Assembly (NCBI GenBank): GCA_020199905.1
Contig: JAIVJS010000009.1
Location: 1-38,274 of the forward strand
Direction: 5' to 3'
Source of the DNA: Acidobacteriota bacterium
GTDB lineage: Bacteria; Acidobacteriota; Thermoanaerobaculia; UBA5066; Gp7-AA6
DNA length: 38,274 bases
Below, piece by piece: positions 34,142 to 38,274 of this stretch (its first letter is position 1; the number at the start of each line of letters is the position of its first letter). The notes beneath the pieces are model-generated. The model had not been told where the DNA came from. It was given only the letters and a program-made list of their open reading frames with translations, and ran no database searches. The translations under genes were made by a program, and so were the position numbers.

Positions 34142-36600
34142 CGGGCTTCGCCCGCCTGCGCCGCGCGCTTTCTCCGCGGCGTAGCCTCGCCGCGAGGCTT
34201 CTCTTCGGCTTCTTCCTGGCCTTCCTGATCCCGGGCGCGCTGATCGTGTTCATCCTCGTGCGGCGGTTGAACGAGCTCAAGAACAACTCCGTCGAACAGC
34301 TGACCGCCGTTCGGGTGGCGCAGGCTTCCATGCAGATCCGGCAGGACGCCGGGTTCCGCGCGGAGTGGATCGACCGGCGGGCCGCGGTCGCCGAAGAGGC
34401 GGCGTGGTCGATCGCCGGAGCCATCTGGACGGCCTCCGGGGTCGTGCGGATGAGCCCATGGATGGACATCCACGACGCTCTGAAACAGTCGGTCGGGGAG
34501 CTCGACCGCTTCGCTTTCAACCAGAGAGCGCGGTTTCCCGTGCGCCGGCCGGTCGGCGGCGACCAGGCGGTCTGGTTCTCGGGACGCGGCGGGCCGCGCG
34601 TCACCCCCGAAGACCGCCTGGTCAGCTTCTTCGTGCCGGTGCGCAACGACGCAGGCGATCTCGTTGCGGCCGTCGCGATGAGCGTCGACGTCCGGCGGTA
34701 CGCGATCGAGGCCCTGGAGCCGGCCGAGGCGCAGGGCGACGTCTGGTTCGTGGTGGATCAGTCCGGCAACCTCGTCTACCTGACCGGCCGGGCCGCCCAG
34801 CTCCTCGGATGGACCGCCTCCTCCGGTCCCTCGCTCGCCGCTTCGACGGATCCGGAGCGCCGGCGGCTCGTCAGCACCATCCTCGGGTCCCCGCGCACGT
34901 TCGGAAAATACGGCTTCGACGGCGCCTCTTGCCGGCTCGCCTCCGCGCGCGTGCGGACCACGGGCTGGGTCTTCGTGGAAGGTCTCTCGGCCAACGCGCT
35001 GCGGAGGATCGCCGCCGAGGCGAAGGAGGAGATTCAGCCGAAGTCCTACGCCGACCTCCAGCAGTACGTCTTCTTCGTGTTCCTCTACCTTCTGATCGCC
35101 GTTCTCGCGGTGGTGGTGCTGATGTCCCGGCGGATCTCGGAGCCGGTCCTGGCGCTCGTGCACGCCGCGGAGGAGATCGGGCAGGGGCGCGCGGTGGAGG
35201 TGACGGGGGGCGGATCTCCCGACGAGCTCGGCCGGCTCGCCTCCGCCATCGGCAGAATGGGACGGCGCGTGGAACGCCGGGTCGAGACCCTCCGTCGGCT
35301 GCACTCTCTCTTCCGCGCCTCCTACCAGGCGACGGATCTGCGGGAGGTTTTCTCGCGAGCCAGCGAGGCGATCGCGGCCTTCACGCGCGCGGAACGCGTG
35401 TGGTTCTACCTGTACGACGCCGACACGAACCGGCTCGAGGCCCAGTGGCCGGGCTGGAACGTGACCGAGGAGATCATCTCGAAGCTGAAGGTTTCCATCT
35501 CGACCCCTTCCATCGCCGGGATGGTGTTCCGGAGCGGCGAGCCCTACGTCACAAACGACCTCGAGCACGATCCCTACGTCAACAGAGCCCTCCAGACGAC
35601 GGTCGACGCCGAAAACGCGATCTTCTGCCCGCTGAAAGCCGAGGACAAGACGCTCGGAGTGGCGGTGGCGACGAACCGGCCGGGCGGCTTCGGGCACGAA
35701 GAGGTCGACGCGCTGACCTCGTTCGCCGACGCCGCCTCGCTTCTCATCAAGAACGCCCGGCTCTACACGACCTTGACCGGGACGGTCGAGGAGCTGCGCC
35801 GGGCGAGCCGGCTCAAGGACTACTTTCTGCAGAACGTCAATCACGAGCTGCGCACGCCGCTGACCTCGATCGTCGGATGGACGGACCTGCTCGAGGAAGG
35901 CGACGTCGACGAGAAGACCCTCCAGCGCGGGCTGAAGCAGGTCCGTCAGTCCGCGCGGGTTCTGCTCGCGCTGATTGACGACCTTCTGGACCTCGCCCGC
36001 CTGGAGCGGGGCGCGCTTTCTCTCGAGCTCCGGCCTGTCTCCCTTCTCGAGGTGGCGCACCGCTCGATGGACACCGTCCGGCTGATGGCCGAGTCCCGCG
36101 GGGTCGTTCTGATCCTGGCGCCGCTTCCCGATGCCATGCCTCTGATCCGCGCCGACGCGCTGCGCCTCCAGCAGGTGCTCTGGAACCTGCTGGCCAACGC
36201 CATCAAGTTTTCGCCTCGCCACGGCCGCGTCGTCATTCGCATCGACCGGGAGCCCGAGCGCTTTCTCGTGAGCGTCGAGGATGACGGCGTCGGGATTCCG
36301 GAGAGCGACCTCCCGCACATCTTCGAGAGATTCCGTCAGGTGGATGGATCGGCGACCCGGCGCCACCCCGGAATGGGCATCGGTCTCGCGCTCGCGCGAT
36401 CATTGGTCGAGCTGCACGGAGGCGCGATCTGGGCGGAGAGCGTCGTCGGGCACGGGAGCCGATTCACGTTCTCCCTTCCGATCTCCGCGGCCGATCGCCG
36501 CACCGGAGCGAGCGGCCCGATCGAGCGCGCCCGGGAGTCGGAGGATCCGGACTCCGAGGAGGGGGCCGGATCAGTAAAAGCGGAGGGAGTGGAGAGCTGA
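34138..36600 (+). CDS. membrane sensor histidine kinase (extracytoplasmic sensor, HAMP, GAF)
   Basis: An 820-residue kinase. TM1 lies at about 20-41, an extracytoplasmic sensor region at about 45-305 (Cache-like by layout, not proven), TM2 at about 310-330 (VFFVFLYLLIAVLAVVVLM) and HAMP at about 331-385. A GAF domain (about 395-550) precedes the HisKA helix LQNVNHELRTPLTSIVGW with phospho-acceptor His569. The ATPase core has LWNLLANAIKFSPRHG, EDDGVGIPESDLPHIFERF and GMGIGLALARSLVELHGG. Autophosphorylation and transfer to a response regulator are expected; no regulator gene is adjacent. TTG 34138 is forced by an in-frame stop at 34108-34110, but see the leader entry. Confidence 0.9.
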   Translation: MTGFARLRRALSPRRSLAARLLFGFFLAFLIPGALIVFILVRRLNELKNNSVEQLTAVRVAQASMQIRQDAGFRAEWIDRRAAVAEEAAWSIAGAIWTASGVVRMSPWMDIHDALKQSVGELDRFAFNQRARFPVRRPVGGDQAVWFSGRGGPRVTPEDRLVSFFVPVRNDAGDLVAAVAMSVDVRRYAIEALEPAEAQGDVWFVVDQSGNLVYLTGRAAQLLGWTASSGPSLAASTDPERRRLVSTILGSPRTFGKYGFDGASCRLASARVRTTGWVFVEGLSANALRRIAAEAKEEIQPKSYADLQQYVFFVFLYLLIAVLAVVVLMSRRISEPVLALVHAAEEIGQGRAVEVTGGGSPDELGRLASAIGRMGRRVERRVETLRRLHSLFRASYQATDLREVFSRASEAIAAFTRAERVWFYLYDADTNRLEAQWPGWNVTEEIISKLKVSISTPSIAGMVFRSGEPYVTNDLEHDPYVNRALQTTVDAENAIFCPLKAEDKTLGVAVATNRPGGFGHEEVDALTSFADAASLLIKNARLYTTLTGTVEELRRASRLKDYFLQNVNHELRTPLTSIVGWTDLLEEGDVDEKTLQRGLKQVRQSARVLLALIDDLLDLARLERGALSLELRPVSLLEVAHRSMDTVRLMAESRGVVLILAPLPDAMPLIRADALRLQQVLWNLLANAIKFSPRHGRVVIRIDREPERFLVSVEDDGVGIPESDLPHIFERFRQVDGSATRRHPGMGIGLALARSLVELHGGAIWAESVVGHGSRFTFSLPISAADRRTGASGPIERARESEDPDSEEGAGSVKAEGVES

Positions 36601-36637
36601 AGCCGACCCTCTTGTCGTCAGACCTCGTCCTCGAGAT

Positions 36638-36665
36638 CTGATGACTGAAAACTGAGAACTGGGAA
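36638..36665. repeat. four-unit heptamer array between convergent genes
   Basis: CTGATGA, CTGAAAA, CTGAGAA and CTGGGAA in exact 7-bp phase, between the kinase stop (36600) and the stop of the Fe-S protein gene (36670). The unit is the same CTGANNA type as the second half of the array at 33998. Confidence 0.65.
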
Positions 36666-36669
36666 CCGT

Positions 36670-37347
36670 TTACGCCGTCGCCGCCGGAAGCCCCGTCCCC
36701 TTGAGGAGGTCCTTCACGACGCGGGCGGTCTCTTCCTTCCCGGGGACGCAGAGGTTCGGGTCCTTCTCCGTTCCGGCGGCAATCGCGGCCGCGTACCCCT
36801 CGCAGTCGTAGCCGCAGGCGGTGCAGTCGGTCTGGGCCATCGCGGCATAGAGCTTCAGCTTCAGGTCGCCATCCTTCGCCATTTCCATGCGCTTCGGCAG
36901 CGGGATCGTCTCGTCGTGGAACGCGGGAGCTTCCTTCTTGACTTTGGGAGCGGCGGTGACGTCCTCCTCCGGGCGCCCCGTATCGACCCACTGCCCGAAG
37001 GAGAGACAGGTCGGGCAGACGAACGTGTAGTCCCAGCCGACCGGCAGGAACTTCGCCGGCGTGCGGAACACCACTAAGGGGGTGAAGTCCTGCGGGCAGG
37101 ACGGGGATTCGCGCTCCTGAGCGTCGAGCGCCATCGTCTTCAGGTGGGGGCGGGAGAACTCGATCTGCTTCGGCTTCTGGTCGAAGCGGAACATCTCGCC
37201 CTTCGGGCAGACCATGACGATCTGGGGCTTGTAGACGCGCTCGACGAAAAACGCGCGCATGGGAACCGCGTGCTTCGGGCAGGGCGCCGGAGCGTCCTTC
37301 CAGAAGGAGGAAACGAGCCGGGACTTTTCGACGAGCGACATCGCCAT
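36670..37347 (-). CDS. cysteine-rich protein with C-terminal 4Fe-4S domain
   Basis: A 225-residue cytoplasmic protein. The C-terminus (about 170-212) has DCTACGYDCEGYAAAIAAG and NLCVPG, matching the four-cysteine Fe-S domain (PF04060 type) of RnfB and corrinoid Fe-S proteins. The N-terminal part carries further cysteines in CPKHAVPM, VCPKGEMF, CPQDFTPL and FVCPTCLSFG, which look like two zinc-ribbon-type or second-cluster sites. No catalytic domain is recognised; an electron-transfer or redox-sensing role is an inference. ATG 37345-37347 is chosen by the -10 box. Confidence 0.7.
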   Translation of the reverse strand: MAMSLVEKSRLVSSFWKDAPAPCPKHAVPMRAFFVERVYKPQIVMVCPKGEMFRFDQKPKQIEFSRPHLKTMALDAQERESPSCPQDFTPLVVFRTPAKFLPVGWDYTFVCPTCLSFGQWVDTGRPEEDVTAAPKVKKEAPAFHDETIPLPKRMEMAKDGDLKLKLYAAMAQTDCTACGYDCEGYAAAIAAGTEKDPNLCVPGKEETARVVKDLLKGTGLPAATA

Positions 37348-37355
37348 GGTGGGAA

Positions 37356-37361
37356 AGTATA
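37356..37361 (-). promoter_or_regulatory. -10 box (TATACT) of the Fe-S protein gene
   Basis: On the minus strand TATACT lies 8 bp before ATG 37347 with no Shine-Dalgarno sequence. The heptamer array at 37367-37394 lies just upstream, over the -35 position. Confidence 0.5.
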
Positions 37362-37366
37362 AAGGA

Positions 37367-37394
37367 GCCGCCAGCTATCAGCTGTCAGCTCTCA
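37367..37394 (-). repeat. four-unit heptamer array upstream of the Fe-S protein gene
   Basis: On the plus strand GCCGCCA, GCTATCA, GCTGTCA, GCTCTCA in exact phase. Read on the minus strand, toward the gene, the units are TGAGAGC, TGACAGC, TGATAGC, TGGCGGC (TNNNNGC type), the same kind and orientation as the first half of the array at 33998. Confidence 0.7.
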
Positions 37395-37439
37395 GCCGAT
37401 GAGTTCGGGCGTGCGCCGGAATGTAGCGACGAACGGAAC

Positions 37440-38102
37440 TCAGGCGCCTTCCCGGACGAAAGGGTTTGCCCGTTTTTCGTCGCCGATCGTGGTATCGGGC
37501 CCGTGGCCGCAGACGACGGGCGTGGCCGCCGGGAGGGAGAAGAGCCTCTCCCGTATCGAGTGCAGGATCAGCGCGGTGTCGCCGCCCCAGAGGTCCGTGC
37601 GGCCGATCGACCGGCGGAAGAGCGTGTCGCCGGAGAAGAGGATCGGCGCCGCGCCGTCCGAGAGAAAGCACGTGGAGCCCGGCGTGTGACCGGGGGTGTG
37701 GATCGCCGTCACGGAGAACGCGCCGAATCGAATCACTTCGGCGTCCGTCAACGGCGCGCCGCGGGGAGCGGGAGAGCGGGCCGACAGCCCGAAGAGCGCG
37801 GCCTGTTCCGGAAGCGCGTCGTAGAGGGGCGCGTCGTCGGGATGGAGCCGGATCGGCGCGCCGGTCGCCGCTGCGACCCCGGCGCTGCCGCCGATGTGGT
37901 CGAAGTGCGCGTGCGTGTGCAGGAGCGCCGTGACGCGCACATTCTCTTTCCGGATCTCCGCCGCGATCCGGTCCGGCTCATCGCCGGGGTCGATCACGAC
38001 CGCCTCGCGGGCCTCCGGGTCGAAGAGGATGGTGCAGTTGCACTGGAGAGGGCCGACGTGGAGGGTGCGCCGGACCGGCCCGGACGCCTTCGAATCCGTC
38101 AC
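37440..38102 (-). CDS. metallo-beta-lactamase-fold hydrolase (glyoxalase II-like)
   Basis: A 220-residue cytoplasmic enzyme. The two-metal site is complete: HTHAHFDHIGG (His64, His66, Asp68, His69), HTPGHTPGSTCF, LFSGDTLF and VCGHGPDTTIGDEK. This order is that of YcbL/glyoxalase-II-like thioesterases that hydrolyse S-lactoylglutathione or similar thioesters; the substrate here is unproven. The C-terminal substrate-binding helical domain of true GloB is missing, so it belongs to the short subgroup. GTG 38100-38102 overlaps the stop of the upstream gene (GTGA). Confidence 0.88.
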   Translation of the reverse strand: MTDSKASGPVRRTLHVGPLQCNCTILFDPEAREAVVIDPGDEPDRIAAEIRKENVRVTALLHTHAHFDHIGGSAGVAAATGAPIRLHPDDAPLYDALPEQAALFGLSARSPAPRGAPLTDAEVIRFGAFSVTAIHTPGHTPGSTCFLSDGAAPILFSGDTLFRRSIGRTDLWGGDTALILHSIRERLFSLPAATPVVCGHGPDTTIGDEKRANPFVREGA

Positions 38103-38272
38103 GGGTGGACGGCCACCACGGTGTTCACGTCATGCCGCTCCTTGCGCTCCGGGCTCGCCCAGACGCGTTCGGGTGAAGAGAGATTGATCTGTACCGCCCA
38201 CTCGTCGTTGTCGGGACGGCGATGCTCCGAGGCGAAGAGCTTGCGCCGGCTGCGGGGCGTGAAGATCTCCCA
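38099..38272 (-). CDS. C-terminal end of an unidentified protein (partial)
   Basis: An open frame entering from the right edge on the minus strand gives 57 residues (WEIFTPRSRRKLFASEHRRP at the left end, RHDVNTVVAVHP at the right) and stops at TGA overlapping the GTG of the hydrolase gene. The tight overlap supports a shared operon. The family is not recognised from this fragment. Confidence 0.55.
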   Translation of the reverse strand, partial: WEIFTPRSRRKLFASEHRRPDNDEWAVQINLSSPERVWASPERKERHDVNTVVAVHP

Positions 38273-38274
38273 GC

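Overview
The window reads as a piece of a high-GC, Gram-negative chromosome. Most genes look roughly 65-70% G+C with strong third-position GC. There are two beta-barrel outer-membrane proteins, a MacA-type periplasmic adaptor and periplasmic binding proteins. Domain types such as DUF4388, DUF4214 and SpoIIE/GAF fit an Acidobacteriota-like soil or environmental bacterium, but the phylum is an inference: no rRNA or tRNA was seen. The window is gene-dense, with no gene-free stretch over 300 bp and no CRISPR array, insertion sequence or phage gene recognised.

Left part (1-11.8 kb). A lower-GC edge carries the tail of one gene and a TPR-like protein. It is followed by a SpoIIE-type phosphatase with a FOXRED1-like FAD oxidoreductase, then an NAD-dependent sugar epimerase divergent from a 3-methyladenine DNA glycosylase. 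Next come a DUF4388 protein with a membrane GAF-GAF-GGDEF diguanylate cyclase, a glutaryl-CoA dehydrogenase, a small conserved-looking protein, and a methyltransferase-DUF4214 fusion that diverges from the next gene across only 14 bp.

Middle part (11.8-22.6 kb). A large polytopic membrane protein precedes a housekeeping run of asnS-rimO-ribF. A convergent zinc/manganese-type uptake operon follows (small secreted protein, outer-membrane barrel, TroA/ZnuA-type binding protein, ABC-3 permease, and no ATPase gene). It is divergent from a CDF-like cation transporter and shares a palindrome-bearing promoter region with it. Thioredoxin with a clear intrinsic terminator closes this part.

Right part (22.6-38.3 kb). 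Seven co-directional genes form the best candidate for an undescribed system: a DUF2064 transferase, a radical-SAM protein with extra C-terminal cysteines, an atypical metallophosphoesterase, an OprO/P-like porin, and a complete ABC importer (binding protein, two permeases, ATPase). Then come a MacA-type adaptor (frameshifted in its glycine linker) with a split MacB-type ATPase and permease, a GAF-containing sensor histidine kinase with an odd 5' end, an Fe-S/cysteine-rich protein, and a glyoxalase-II-like hydrolase.

Two sequence-level patterns cut across the window. First, several intergenic regions hold degenerate tandem repeats with an exact 7-bp period, three of them lying directly upstream of a -10 hexamer. 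Second, many first-in-operon genes have a good -10 box only 6-13 bp before the start codon and no Shine-Dalgarno sequence, which suggests leaderless transcripts, while internal operon genes use Shine-Dalgarno sites or GTGA/ATGA overlaps.
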